27,689 nt of DNA from CAYNEO01 sp964396245 (GTDB lineage Bacteria > Zixibacteria > MSB-5A5 > GN15 > FEB-12): assembly GCA_964396245.1 (NCBI GenBank), contig CAYNEO010000043.1, positions 1 to 27,689 of the forward strand. The letters are read 5' to 3'. Position 1 is the stretch's first letter. Each line of letters begins with the position of its first letter. The notes under the pieces were generated by a model. The model made no database searches. It saw only the letters and a program-made list of their open reading frames with translations, and was not told the DNA's origin. This document shows, piece by piece, positions 6,495 to 15,323 of this stretch. Position numbers and translations under genes: made by a program.

Positions 6495-9041
6495 GTGCCC
6501 GCCGCAAAATCTACAGAAGCGGCCTCCACTGATGCAGCTTCGAAATTTGACAAAGTCAGCCCGGAGGAGACGCTGAACAAACTGGGGAGTTCCAAGGAAG
6601 GACTGAGCTCCAACGAGGCAGGGCAACGGCTTCAGCAATATGGCTCGAATGCCCTCGCTGACAAGACAGTCAATCCAATCCTCAAATTCCTTTCCTACTT
6701 CTGGGGTCCGATTCCATGGATGATTGAAGTAGCGGCGGTGCTGTCCGCCGTTGTCCGTCACTGGCCCGACATGATTATCATCATTGTGTTGCTTTTTGCG
6801 AACGCCATAGTCGGGTTCTGGCAGGAGCACCAGGCTGCCAATGCCGTGGACGCGCTGAAGAAACAGTTGGCCCTGAAAACCAGGGTCAGGCGCAACGGTA
6901 AATGGACTGAACTCGATGCCGTCAATCTGGTTCCGGGGGATATCGTTCGCCTTCGACTCGGCGACATCATACCGGCCGATGTCAAATTGCTCGAGGGCGA
7001 CTATCTCTCGGTGGATCAATCCGCCCTGACAGGCGAGTCATTACCGGTGGATAAGAAACCGGGCGATGTTGCGTATTCCGGTTCGGTAGCCAAGCAGGGT
7101 GAGATGGTTGCCGTCGTGACCACAACCGGCACGCAGACCTATTTCGGCAAAACTGCAAAGCTCGTTTCCAAAGCTAAGTCTGTCTCACACTTCCAGAAGG
7201 CTGTGCTGCACATCGGCGACTACCTGATTTACCTGAGCCTGGGGCTCACTGTAATTCTCCTGCTGGTCCAGTTGTTTCGAGGTTCGTCGTTTCTCGTGCT
7301 GCTTCAATTTGTGCTGATACTGGTGGTTGCGGCGATTCCCGTGGCGATGCCGGCTGTGCTCTCAGTGACGATGGCGATAGGCGCCAGAGTTCTTGCCGGG
7401 ATGAAGGCTATTCTCACGCGGCTGGAGTCGATCGAAGAAATGGCCGGCATAGATATCCTCTGTTCCGACAAGACCGGCACCCTGACCCAGAACAAATTGA
7501 CCCTGGGCGACCCGGTTATGTATGGCGCCAAAGATGCGCAGGCTTTGATCTACGCCGCCGCCCTTGCCTGCAAATCCGAAGATCAGGATGCCATTGACCT
7601 GGCTGTGCTCAAGGGAGTCAATGACCAGAAGAGCCTGGAGAAGTTCAAGCAAGTGAAGTTCGTCCCTTTTGACCCGGTCAGCAAACGCACCGAAGCATCG
7701 GTTCAGGATGACGCCGGTCATTCATTCAAAGTGACCAAGGGTGCTCCGCAGGTTATCCTCAAGATGTGCGGGCTGAAACCGGAAGACAGTAAGAACGCGG
7801 AAAAGAAAATCACGGATCTGGCGTCGAAAGGTTTTCGTACGCTCGGTGTGGCAAGGACCGATGATGGCGACAAGTGGCAATTTCTGGGTATCCTTCCACT
7901 GTATGACCCACCGCGGGAAGATTCAGCCGACACAATCAAAAGAGCCGGGGAGCACGGTATCAAGGTCAAGATGGTCACCGGTGACAACAAAGCCATCGCA
8001 TCGCAAATCGCGGGGCAGCTGGGTCTGGGTACGGAGATCCACTCGGCCGACGAATTCTTTGGCGATGATAGTGACCAAGATCTTAATTCCCGACAGGTTA
8101 AGGCAATAGAGACGGCGGACGGTTTCGCACAGGTGTTTCCGCAGCACAAATATGAGATTGTAGAGGCATTGCAGTCTCGAGGGCATATTGTCGGCATGAC
8201 CGGCGATGGTGTTAACGATGCTCCGGCCCTCAAGCAGGCAGATACAGGTGTTGCGGTCAGCGGGGCGACCGATGCCGCGCGGGCCGCGGCCGACCTCGTG
8301 CTGACGGCTCCGGGCCTGTCCGTGATTGTCAAGGCTGTGGAAGAAGCTCGAAAGATCTTCGAGCGCATGAACAGTTACGCCATCTATCGCATAACCGAAA
8401 CGATCCGCATCATGTTCTTCGTTGTGCTGGCGATGATAGCGTTCAATTTCTATCCCATTACATCGGTGATGATTATTCTGCTGGCGGTGCTCAACGATTT
8501 GCCCATCATGACTATAGCCTATGACAATACGTGGTTGAATCCGAACCCGATACGCTGGGATATGCGCCGTGTACTCACGGTTGCCACTGTGCTGGGCACC
8601 GTCGGGGTATTCGAGACTTTCGGAATTCTGGTCATCGCCAAAATGGTGCTCAAGCTGACGGAAGGCCAGATTCAATCATTCATATATCTGAAGCTTGCCG
8701 TGGCCGGACACCTGACGCTTTTCGTGGCCCGGACCAAACGACCGTTTCTCAGCAAACCTCATCCGTCGCCGATTCTGCTTGGCGCGATCCTGACAACACA
8801 GGCCGCGGCAGCATTCATTGTCGGGTTTGGCCTGCTGATGACGCGACTCCCCTGGATTTATGTGGGCCTGATCTGGGGCTATTGTATTGTCTGGGTCTTT
8901 ATCGAGGATCTGGCGAAACTGGGGGTGTACCATCATCTCAATCTGAGTGCACCTAGGCACCGATCCTTCCTGGACCGTGTCCAGGGTTCGGCACATCCGT
9001 ACGGCAACCTGCACGGCGGAAGACCCGAAAAACCGAAATAG
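6495..9041 (+). CDS. Plasma-membrane proton-efflux P-type ATPase (P3A)
   Basis: An 848-residue inner-membrane pump that expels protons at the cost of ATP. The start is set at GTG 6495 by an excellent ribosome binding site, AAAGGAGGT, five bases upstream; an ATG 45 bases earlier lacks one. Seen in order: a cytosolic N-terminal cation-ATPase domain, the FWGPIPWMIEVAA membrane entry typical of P3A pumps, the actuator loop with LTGES, the phosphorylation site CSDKTGTLT with Asp325, a nucleotide-binding domain including KGAPQ, the hinge TGDGVNDAP at 569-577, and a C-terminal set of membrane helices. The length is close to archaeal and bacterial P3A pumps, shorter than fungal Pma1 because the autoinhibitory tail is small. 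No motif is broken. It is probably monocistronic, since the next gene is convergent. Confidence 0.95.
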   Translation: MPAAKSTEAASTDAASKFDKVSPEETLNKLGSSKEGLSSNEAGQRLQQYGSNALADKTVNPILKFLSYFWGPIPWMIEVAAVLSAVVRHWPDMIIIIVLLFANAIVGFWQEHQAANAVDALKKQLALKTRVRRNGKWTELDAVNLVPGDIVRLRLGDIIPADVKLLEGDYLSVDQSALTGESLPVDKKPGDVAYSGSVAKQGEMVAVVTTTGTQTYFGKTAKLVSKAKSVSHFQKAVLHIGDYLIYLSLGLTVILLLVQLFRGSSFLVLLQFVLILVVAAIPVAMPAVLSVTMAIGARVLAGMKAILTRLESIEEMAGIDILCSDKTGTLTQNKLTLGDPVMYGAKDAQALIYAAALACKSEDQDAIDLAVLKGVNDQKSLEKFKQVKFVPFDPVSKRTEASVQDDAGHSFKVTKGAPQVILKMCGLKPEDSKNAEKKITDLASKGFRTLGVARTDDGDKWQFLGILPLYDPPREDSADTIKRAGEHGIKVKMVTGDNKAIASQIAGQLGLGTEIHSADEFFGDDSDQDLNSRQVKAIETADGFAQVFPQHKYEIVEALQSRGHIVGMTGDGVNDAPALKQADTGVAVSGATDAARAAADLVLTAPGLSVIVKAVEEARKIFERMNSYAIYRITETIRIMFFVVLAMIAFNFYPITSVMIILLAVLNDLPIMTIAYDNTWLNPNPIRWDMRRVLTVATVLGTVGVFETFGILVIAKMVLKLTEGQIQSFIYLKLAVAGHLTLFVARTKRPFLSKPHPSPILLGAILTTQAAAAFIVGFGLLMTRLPWIYVGLIWGYCIVWVFIEDLAKLGVYHHLNLSAPRHRSFLDRVQGSAHPYGNLHGGRPEKPK

Positions 9042-9105
9042 CGCTCGAGCGGCTCGGATCGATCGGTATACTCTACGTCAAGGTCAGGGAGACACTTTGT
9101 TTTTC

Positions 9106-9156
9106 AGAGACAGCGCCCGGCGACACGAGCACACCGGGCGCCGCCGGGCCGTCTCT
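9106..9156. terminator. GC-rich stem-loop between convergent genes
   Basis: A perfect 8 bp stem (GCGCCCGG at 9113-9120 with CCGGGCGC at 9134-9141, 13-base loop) is enclosed by a second complementary pair, AGAGAC (9106-9111) and GTCTCT (9151-9156). It lies between the convergent ATPase and ARPP-1 genes, so a bidirectional transcription-end role is plausible. No T-tract follows on either strand, so it is not a classical intrinsic terminator. Confidence 0.4.
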
Positions 9157-9216
9157 ATCTTCCCGGAGAGCCGGACCTCCCCCCGAAGTCCAGCTCCCGT
9201 AATTATGAAGGTTGTG

Positions 9217-10203
9217 TCATCTCTGCCTGCGGAAGCCGCTTCGCCGACGGCTCGGCATCATCGGCTCGCAGCGATCCTCAGCCTCGCTGTGGAAGAAGGC
9301 CATGTGGACGACAGCCGGGTCAACGAGGAGTGCGGAACCGACCACGCTATCCCCAACGAACCGGCAATCGACACCAAGCCCGACTGCCTTGTGACGGGAT
9401 TCCGATGTCTTCGTACAAGAATCGAAAAAAGACCGGGCCAGATCAGCGAAGTTGCCCCCCGGTTCGGCATTCTTGTCCAGCACCGCATCGGCGGCGTAGC
9501 TCCGGAGTACCTTTGGATATAGTCTGGCGAACGACTCGTGACGCGACAGGATATCAAAACCGACAACGCGTTTCCCGATAACCACCAACAGGCCGTTCTG
9601 TCCGTCCCGCAGTTGAAATGCCTGGCACAAGTCCTCGATCCTCTCTCCGATATGCTGGTGCACATCACGCATGGCGCCGGTGGCTGATCTCGTCCCGGCT
9701 CGAACAGCCAACGCATCGATTTCCTCCCACACCCGGCCTTGGTCGGAACGATGGCCCATCTTCATAGCCAGCGAGTGGGAGACAGACCGGACTTTGTGAT
9801 GCCGGATGCTCGGGGACATCACTGTCTGAGAATCGGCAAACTCGGGCGACATGTAGGACCATCGACCCTGCTCGGTACAGCTCACCGGGATAATGGTTGT
9901 GGAGTTCGGCTCCAGAAGAACGGTGGTGTTGACCACGCGGTTCTGTTTCGCTCCGATCAACTCCTCACCATCGAGCATGATCACCGGGATATCAGCCCGG
10001 TTTTCGACTGTCAGGTTCGGCACTGATCCGCCCTTAGAAACCTCGCCGATCGATACCAATCCTTCATTAAGTGCCTGTCCGAGTGTCAGGTATGCAGGTT
10101 GCGACTCGTCGTTAATGAAGAGAGGGACGACCGTCAAAACTCGATCACGGACCGGCTGGCCGATTATGATCTGATTGATAAATTGCTTGAGCTGTTTGTG
10201 CAT
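9217..10203 (-). CDS. ARPP-1 family protein
   Basis: A 328-residue protein matching the ARPP-1 domain (ARG- and rhodanese-phosphatase-associated protein). Its signature stretch is present: LDGEELIGAKQNRVVNTT at about residues 77-94, followed by IPVSCTEQGRWSY near 105-117. The family name records genomic association with ADP-ribosylglycohydrolases and phosphatases. The biochemical role is not established to my knowledge, and NAD or ADP-ribose metabolism has been suggested from context. No signal peptide is present. The ATG at 10203 is chosen because GAGGAGGT lies five bases upstream; the frame extends further without a site. It diverges from the WYL regulator across a 183 bp shared promoter region. 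Confidence 0.8.
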   Translation of the reverse strand: MHKQLKQFINQIIIGQPVRDRVLTVVPLFINDESQPAYLTLGQALNEGLVSIGEVSKGGSVPNLTVENRADIPVIMLDGEELIGAKQNRVVNTTVLLEPNSTTIIPVSCTEQGRWSYMSPEFADSQTVMSPSIRHHKVRSVSHSLAMKMGHRSDQGRVWEEIDALAVRAGTRSATGAMRDVHQHIGERIEDLCQAFQLRDGQNGLLVVIGKRVVGFDILSRHESFARLYPKVLRSYAADAVLDKNAEPGGNFADLARSFFDSCTKTSESRHKAVGLGVDCRFVGDSVVGSALLVDPAVVHMAFFHSEAEDRCEPMMPSRRRSGFRRQR

Positions 10204-10283
10204 GTGGCACCTCCTCACATGTGTGCAAAGCCTTGCTGGTATCACCTCATATCCAATGTGGTGACGGACGCCCACAATAAAAC

Positions 10284-10312
10284 TTGCTAAACGCCACCTA
10301 ATGACCTATTAT
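10284..10312 (+). promoter_or_regulatory. Sigma-70-like promoter for the WYL-nuclease unit
   Basis: TTGCTA (10284-10289) and TATTAT (10307-10312) match the -35 and -10 consensus at 4/6 and 5/6 positions, with the ideal 17 bp spacer. Transcription would start near 10319, giving a leader of about 68 bases before the ATG at 10387. It lies in the divergent region, so the WYL protein could control both directions. Confidence 0.55.
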
Positions 10313-10386
10313 CCAGAAAAGTCTGCAAAAAGTTCATTCTTTTTCATGGGGAGGGTGCCCCCTGGAAAGAAAATGTGGGAGGTTGT

Positions 10387-11361
10387 ATGCCCGAGCATAG
10401 GCAGATCGAGCGTGTGATCAAGATTCTGCAACGGCTGGCGTTGAATCGCGAGGTCACGGTGCGCAAGCTATACGAGTTCTTTGAGCGCGAGGTACCCAAG
10501 CGCACCCTCCAGCGTGATCTCTCGGATCTCTCGGACGCCGGAATCCCGCTTCAGACCCGCTCCGGCCGCGGGAGGGAGCTGATCTGGTATCTTGAAGACT
10601 GCCACCTCAAATTCATTCCCACCACGATTGAGAGCCAGGAACTGGTGGCGTCGTATTTCATCGAGCGGCTGGCGAATGTCTGCCACGGCACCAGCCTTGA
10701 GGGCGACATCAAGTCGCTGCTTGACAAGGCAAGGCAGCTGGTCTCGCCGGAGATATTCCAGAGCGATGACGGTTTCGATCCGGGACGCGGCCTGTTCGGC
10801 GCGACATTCATGGGGTATATCGACTATGCGCCCCATTCCGAAACGATCGAGACTCTCGTGCATGCGGCCAGGGGATGTCGGCAATGTCACTTCGTATATA
10901 AGTCCACCTGGAAGAGCGAGCGGTCGGAGTTCGACGCCGATCCGTACATGATCCTGTATCACAAGGGCGCGCTGTATGGCATTGTCTATGTCCCTCACCA
11001 CAGGAACTACATCTTCTTGCCGATACAGCGTATCTGTAGCGTGGAGGCGCTCCACAAAACATTTGATCGAAAGAAGGATTTCAGTCTCGAGAAATTGCGT
11101 GAGGGCCGGTTCGGGATATTCGGCTGTGAGGGTCTCCAGCCCCGGAAGGTGGTGCTGCGTTTCAAACCGGTTATTGCCGACGTGGTGGCCGAGCGGGTCT
11201 GGCATCCATCGCAGCAGTTGACGCACAACGATGACGGGTCGCTGACGATGACGTTGAACACGATTGTTTCCGACGAGCTGCGTAGCTGGGTTGCCGGATG
11301 GAGAAAGAGCGTGGCGGTTATCAAACCGGCCGGATTGCTGGAATCGGCGGATAAGCATTGA
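10387..11361 (+). CDS. WYL-domain transcriptional regulator
   Basis: A 324-residue DNA-binding regulator. The N-terminus holds a winged helix-turn-helix, with KRTLQRDLSDLSDAGIPLQ (about 38-56) as recognition helix and wing start, in the DeoR/YafY style. The middle holds the WYL ligand-binding domain (about 150-220), with the core strand PYMILYHKGALYGIVYVPHHRNYIFLPIQRI in degenerate form. The C-terminal WCX region (about 250-318) follows. WYL proteins sense nucleic acids or small ligands and often control defence or DNA-repair genes. The ATG at 10387 has GGGAGG four bases upstream, better than the GTG at 10375. Its stop is 12 bp from the next start, indicating co-transcription with the nuclease gene. 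Confidence 0.9.
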   Translation: MPEHRQIERVIKILQRLALNREVTVRKLYEFFEREVPKRTLQRDLSDLSDAGIPLQTRSGRGRELIWYLEDCHLKFIPTTIESQELVASYFIERLANVCHGTSLEGDIKSLLDKARQLVSPEIFQSDDGFDPGRGLFGATFMGYIDYAPHSETIETLVHAARGCRQCHFVYKSTWKSERSEFDADPYMILYHKGALYGIVYVPHHRNYIFLPIQRICSVEALHKTFDRKKDFSLEKLREGRFGIFGCEGLQPRKVVLRFKPVIADVVAERVWHPSQQLTHNDDGSLTMTLNTIVSDELRSWVAGWRKSVAVIKPAGLLESADKH

Positions 11362-11373
11362 AAGGTCGAAGGC

Positions 11374-12114
11374 ATGTTTTCAATCGGTAAGCGCACACGC
11401 AATCTGTTTGATCCGGATAAGCCGTTTAAGCTGAGCCGAAGTAAGATCGAGCTCTTTATCGAGTGTCCGCGCTGCTTTTATATAGACCGCCGTCTCGGTA
11501 TCGGTCGTCCATCTATACCCGGCTATACTCTCAATTCTGCCGTGGATGAACTGCTCAAGAAAGAATTCGATCTGTACCGGTTGAAACAGGAGCCGTACCC
11601 GATCATGACAGAGTACGGCGTCAGCGCCGTCCCGTTCGCGCACGAGATGATGGATGTATGGCGGCAGAATTTCAAGGGCGTGCAGTATACGCTCCCGAAT
11701 TCCAACCTGATGCTTCACGGGGCGGTCGATGATATCTGGGTCACGCCGGCCGGTGAGTTGATAGTGGTCGATTACAAGGCTACGAGCACGTCATCGGAGA
11801 TCACTCTCGATTCCGAGTATCGCCAGGCGTACAAGCGCCAGATGGAGATATACCAGTGGTTATTGCGTCGGAATGGATTTGCCGTTCTGGACCGCGGGTA
11901 CTTCCTCTATGCGAACGGGCTGAAAACGCCTGAGAGATTTGACAGCACGCTCACTTTCACCCTGCAACTACTGCCTTACGACGGAGATGATACCTGGGTA
12001 GAATCGGCCGTGCGTGATTGCCTGGCGACGCTGCACGCCGACACGCCGCCGGCCCCGAACGAGAATTGCGAATACTGTGCTTACACGTACCATTGCGGGT
12101 CGGTGGAGGTGTGA
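11374..12114 (+). CDS. Cas4/RecB-like PD-(D/E)XK nuclease with Fe-S cysteines
   Basis: A 246-residue nuclease of the PDDEXK_1 superfamily. The N-terminal helix LSRSKIELFIECPRCFY carries Cys31 and Cys34. The active site is GAVDDIW with Asp119, IVVDYKAT with Asp133 and Lys135, and the QxxxY motif at 156-160 (QMEIY). The C-terminus ends with C-x2-C-x5-C (Cys232, Cys235, Cys241), which together with an N-terminal Cys matches the 4Fe-4S arrangement of Cas4 and AddB. It is expected to trim single- or double-stranded DNA ends. No Cas1/Cas2 or repeat array is nearby, so it is not an evident CRISPR adaptation gene. It follows the WYL gene by 12 bp, with AAGG eight bases before the ATG. It is convergent with the methyltransferase gene. 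Confidence 0.9.
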   Translation: MFSIGKRTRNLFDPDKPFKLSRSKIELFIECPRCFYIDRRLGIGRPSIPGYTLNSAVDELLKKEFDLYRLKQEPYPIMTEYGVSAVPFAHEMMDVWRQNFKGVQYTLPNSNLMLHGAVDDIWVTPAGELIVVDYKATSTSSEITLDSEYRQAYKRQMEIYQWLLRRNGFAVLDRGYFLYANGLKTPERFDSTLTFTLQLLPYDGDDTWVESAVRDCLATLHADTPPAPNENCEYCAYTYHCGSVEV

Positions 12115-12149
12115 GCGAAGGGGACCGTCGGTAGGAGCTGTGCCCCGGA

Positions 12150-12839
12150 TTACACTTTTCGCATAATTATGAAGAATGACCCGTAGCGATCGCTGTGCGG
12201 ATTGAACTCGGCGATTTCCCGTTCGGCGGCTTCTGCAGCCGCAGCGACCTTCTCGCTCAGCGGTCCAGTCGAACGCATCATGTCAAGATGCCTTTTCAGC
12301 GGTGCGTAATACTCGCACCACCAGACGCTCGGAGGCAATTCGAACCGGCTGCGAACATCGAATCCGGCCTCGCGCACTGATTCCACCTTTTGCTCCACAT
12401 TGGAGAGTTCGTCGTGTACGACCACGTAACCACCATCAACAAGAAACTGCCGCCAGAGCCTCAGACCTCGCTCGAAGCCCATATTGGCTATCGCGCCCTC
12501 GCTCCAGATGATATCGAAACTGCCCGGCGCAAAATCCATATCGAGCATAGAGCCCTGAATCGGTGTCACGCGATTGGATAACCCCTCGTTCTCTGTAACC
12601 CGGACAAGTTTATCGAGAGCCTTTTTGTCGATATCCACAGCAACTACGCTACCGCCGCTTAACCGAATAAGTTCGAGCGTACACACGCCGGTACCGCAGC
12701 CGATGTCCAGTATTCGAGGTCTTTCTATCGGCGGCAACACTTGAAAGGCCTTCCTCGTGTATTTCAGTAGATTTGCCCTGAACTCGTCACGGTCGAAAAA
12801 CTCGGGATCATTGTTAGGTGTGCTGCTGGTTCCCGGCAT
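12150..12839 (-). CDS. Class I SAM-dependent methyltransferase
   Basis: A 229-residue cytosolic enzyme. Motif I ILDIGCGTG lies at about residues 43-51, motif II VVAVDID near 70, and the post-I acidic region SMLDMDFAPGSFDIIWSEGAI near 100-120 completes a Rossmann-like SAM site. The C-terminal part (ELPPSVWWCEYYAPLKRHLDM) probably binds the substrate, which cannot be named. The length suits small-molecule methyltransferases of the Methyltransf_11/25 type. The ATG at 12839 has GGAG just upstream. The gene is 63 bp downstream of the TPR kinase gene on the same strand and may share its transcript. Confidence 0.85.
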   Translation of the reverse strand: MPGTSSTPNNDPEFFDRDEFRANLLKYTRKAFQVLPPIERPRILDIGCGTGVCTLELIRLSGGSVVAVDIDKKALDKLVRVTENEGLSNRVTPIQGSMLDMDFAPGSFDIIWSEGAIANMGFERGLRLWRQFLVDGGYVVVHDELSNVEQKVESVREAGFDVRSRFELPPSVWWCEYYAPLKRHLDMMRSTGPLSEKVAAAAEAAEREIAEFNPHSDRYGSFFIIMRKV

Positions 12840-12902
12840 GGTGTCTCCGCTAGAGAGCGTATAGACCTGTGTCCGCCCACTTTATGACTTCAACAACCCC
12901 GG

Positions 12903-15167
12903 TCAAACGAGATTCAGCTGCTTCACTATTTCCATGAACTTCGCGTGCTTCTTCAAAGGTCTGAACCTCGGATCAACATTGATCTGCAAAATGCGGCAGT
13001 AACCCTCGTCCACGCTTTGCTCCAATTCCTCGAGGGCCCTTTCGTAATTTTGCATACCCAGATGAATGAGGGCTCTCTCGTAAGATGGAACAAAATGCAC
13101 TTCATCAAGAGCGCCCAATCTGTTAAGACAGTCTGCTGCCGCTGAGTCATCACCGGCCAATCCTGAAACATACCCAAGATGTGAGATGTCCATAGGGTGT
13201 CCGCCCGACATCTCAACCAGTCTGGCGGCCAGATCGTATGCAGCATTCATGTCGCCTCTTGCCGCAAGAATCTCGCACTTGTGTCGCAGCGCAGGCATGA
13301 ATTGCGGGTCTGCCTCGAGCATTTTATCATTCAGGAATTCAGCGGTTTCGTGCTGATCCATAAAGAGGGCCAGTCCCGCCTTGTGTAGTTTGGCTACCCA
13401 TCCAAGTGGATCCAGAGCGAGAGATGTTTCAATCAACTGTGCAGCTTCATCAAAGCGTCCAAGGGCGGCCAGCATTTCGTCAAAACCGTTAATTGTTATG
13501 GTTGAACTGGGGCTCAACTGCAGCGCTGTATTGAACTCCCTCTCGGCATCGTTGATGGCATGATGCAACTCAAATAGGTTCATAGCCAGTCTTCCGTGTG
13601 CCTCGCCGAGTTTCGGATTGATTTCCAGAGCCCTCTGCGCTGCCTCCATTGACTTTTGCAGCCCGGTCTTAGGGTGAATAAGGCAGTAGCCGGCCATGAC
13701 ATTGTAGGCATCGGCAATTCCGCAGTGAGCCATGCTGTATTCAGGGTCTAGAGAGGCGGCGCGGGAAAAATGACCGAGGCTTTTTCTCAAACCATCATCG
13801 GTCCTTGTGTTCCACAACGCCAGCCCAAGCAAGTACTCATTGTAGGCCTCCAGGCTCGTGGTGTGCGGCCTGACGACCGCAGCCTTCTCTCGCAGGAGCT
13901 CCGGACGCAGGGCGCTTACGATAGAGGATGTGACCTCGTCTTCAATGGCGAACAGGTCCTCCATCTGGCGGTCGAACTTTCCGTTCCATAAATGATAGCC
14001 GGTCTCCGCCTCGATCAACTGAGCGGTGACGCGAATGCGATTGCCTGCCCGGCGAACGCTTCCCTCTAACAGCGTCGACACATTAAGCTTTCGCCCGATT
14101 GCCCGTATATCTTCACGCGTGTTTTGAAATGCGAATGACGATGTTCTGGACACAACTCGTAAGCCCCGGATACAGGCGAGCGCGCTGATCAATTCTTCAG
14201 TCAATCCGTCACACAGATACTGTTGATCGCGGTCCTGGCTCAAATCGTCAAAGGGCAATACTGCTATGGATGGGCTGGTGGCGGTATCACGTGATTGAGA
14301 CTGTATCGTACGTGTCAACCGTTTCAGATCGGCAATGAGATCAGTTGCGTGCTGGTAACGCAAGTCGATATCTTTATCAATCGCCTTATCTACGATGTTC
14401 TGGAGTTCTTCGGTGACGTCGGCTCGATATCTCGCAACCGGATGCGGTACGTAGTCACTCACGGCCCTGAGCGTCGCCGCGTCGCTGTCCCGCTTGAACG
14501 GGTTCTGCTTCGTAATCATCTCGTAGAGCACGACCCCGAGCGAGAACAAATCACTGCGATGGTCGATTTCCCGGCCATCCACCTGTTCCGGCGACATGTA
14601 CCCGATTGTCCCGAGAGTTGAACCGGTTCTTGTCAGGTGCTCCGAGCCGCGAATGGTGGCCAGGCCGAAATCGACAATCCTCACGCGCCCGTGGCTGTCG
14701 ATAAGGATATTCGACGGCTTGATATCCCGGTGAATTATGCCGCTGTCATGGGCCGCCTGAAGTCCCTCGGATACCTGAATCGCTATTTCCACGATTTGAT
14801 CGATTGGCAGGTCCTTGCCGGCGATGACTTCCCGAAGCGACTGTCCTTCTATCACCTGCATGGCATAAAACGATCGACCGCCGTGTTCGCCGACCTCGTA
14901 GATAGCGGCGATGTTAGGATGGTCGAGACCGGCCGCTGCCTGCGCCTCGCGCTTGAATCGCTTTCGGCACTCATCGTCACCACACAGATCAGACGGCAGG
15001 AATTTGAGTGCGACCTTGCGGTTAAGCTCGTTATCGAGCGCGAGGTATACTTCACCCATACCGCCTGAACCGATCTTATCGACTATCCTGTAGTGTGAAA
15101 CCGTGGTGCCTGCGGTCAGGGCGAAGAATGATTGAGTGCGATCATCATCCGGCATTTGTGTCGCCAT
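12903..15167 (-). CDS. Cytosolic Ser/Thr protein kinase with TolB-N-like and TPR modules
   Basis: A 754-residue Hanks-type kinase. The kinase domain spans about 26-285: glycine loop IGSGGMGEVY (32-41), Lys55 in ALKF, HRDIKPSN with catalytic Asp148, DFG at 166-168 and MSPEQ at 191-195. A FlgO/TolB amino-terminal-like domain follows (about 298-425), starting SIAVLPFDDLSQD and containing LEGSVRRAGNRIRVTAQLI. The rest (about 440-750) is TPR-like helical pairs. No membrane segment is visible, so the kinase is probably soluble. This architecture, similar to kinase/adenylate-cyclase-like signalling proteins in Acidobacteria and relatives, suggests TPR-mediated partner sensing. The ATG at 15167 is preceded by GGGG close by; ATG at 15155 is an alternative. 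The phosphorylated targets are unknown. Confidence 0.92.
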   Translation of the reverse strand: MATQMPDDDRTQSFFALTAGTTVSHYRIVDKIGSGGMGEVYLALDNELNRKVALKFLPSDLCGDDECRKRFKREAQAAAGLDHPNIAAIYEVGEHGGRSFYAMQVIEGQSLREVIAGKDLPIDQIVEIAIQVSEGLQAAHDSGIIHRDIKPSNILIDSHGRVRIVDFGLATIRGSEHLTRTGSTLGTIGYMSPEQVDGREIDHRSDLFSLGVVLYEMITKQNPFKRDSDAATLRAVSDYVPHPVARYRADVTEELQNIVDKAIDKDIDLRYQHATDLIADLKRLTRTIQSQSRDTATSPSIAVLPFDDLSQDRDQQYLCDGLTEELISALACIRGLRVVSRTSSFAFQNTREDIRAIGRKLNVSTLLEGSVRRAGNRIRVTAQLIEAETGYHLWNGKFDRQMEDLFAIEDEVTSSIVSALRPELLREKAAVVRPHTTSLEAYNEYLLGLALWNTRTDDGLRKSLGHFSRAASLDPEYSMAHCGIADAYNVMAGYCLIHPKTGLQKSMEAAQRALEINPKLGEAHGRLAMNLFELHHAINDAEREFNTALQLSPSSTITINGFDEMLAALGRFDEAAQLIETSLALDPLGWVAKLHKAGLALFMDQHETAEFLNDKMLEADPQFMPALRHKCEILAARGDMNAAYDLAARLVEMSGGHPMDISHLGYVSGLAGDDSAAADCLNRLGALDEVHFVPSYERALIHLGMQNYERALEELEQSVDEGYCRILQINVDPRFRPLKKHAKFMEIVKQLNLV

Positions 15168-15323
15168 TGACCCCGATCCTTATGCGGGAATGTGCTTCGT
15201 CTATAACAAAAGCATAATTTCTCGACGACGCAACTAAATTGAGCGCTTGAACCAACAGAGGTGCGTGGTGATGAATCCAAATCACCCGGGCCGGGCTTCA
15301 AAACACATGGAGAAAGGCGCTTC

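Noticed and set aside
8248..8270. V-S-G-A-T in the proton ATPase as an ApbE target motif
   Set aside because: This is a conserved cytosolic segment of P-type ATPases after the TGDGVNDAP hinge and lacks the leading Asp at the right spacing.
11374..12114. Cas4-like nuclease as a sign of a CRISPR-Cas adaptation locus
   Set aside because: No repeats, Cas1, Cas2 or other cas genes are seen in the window.
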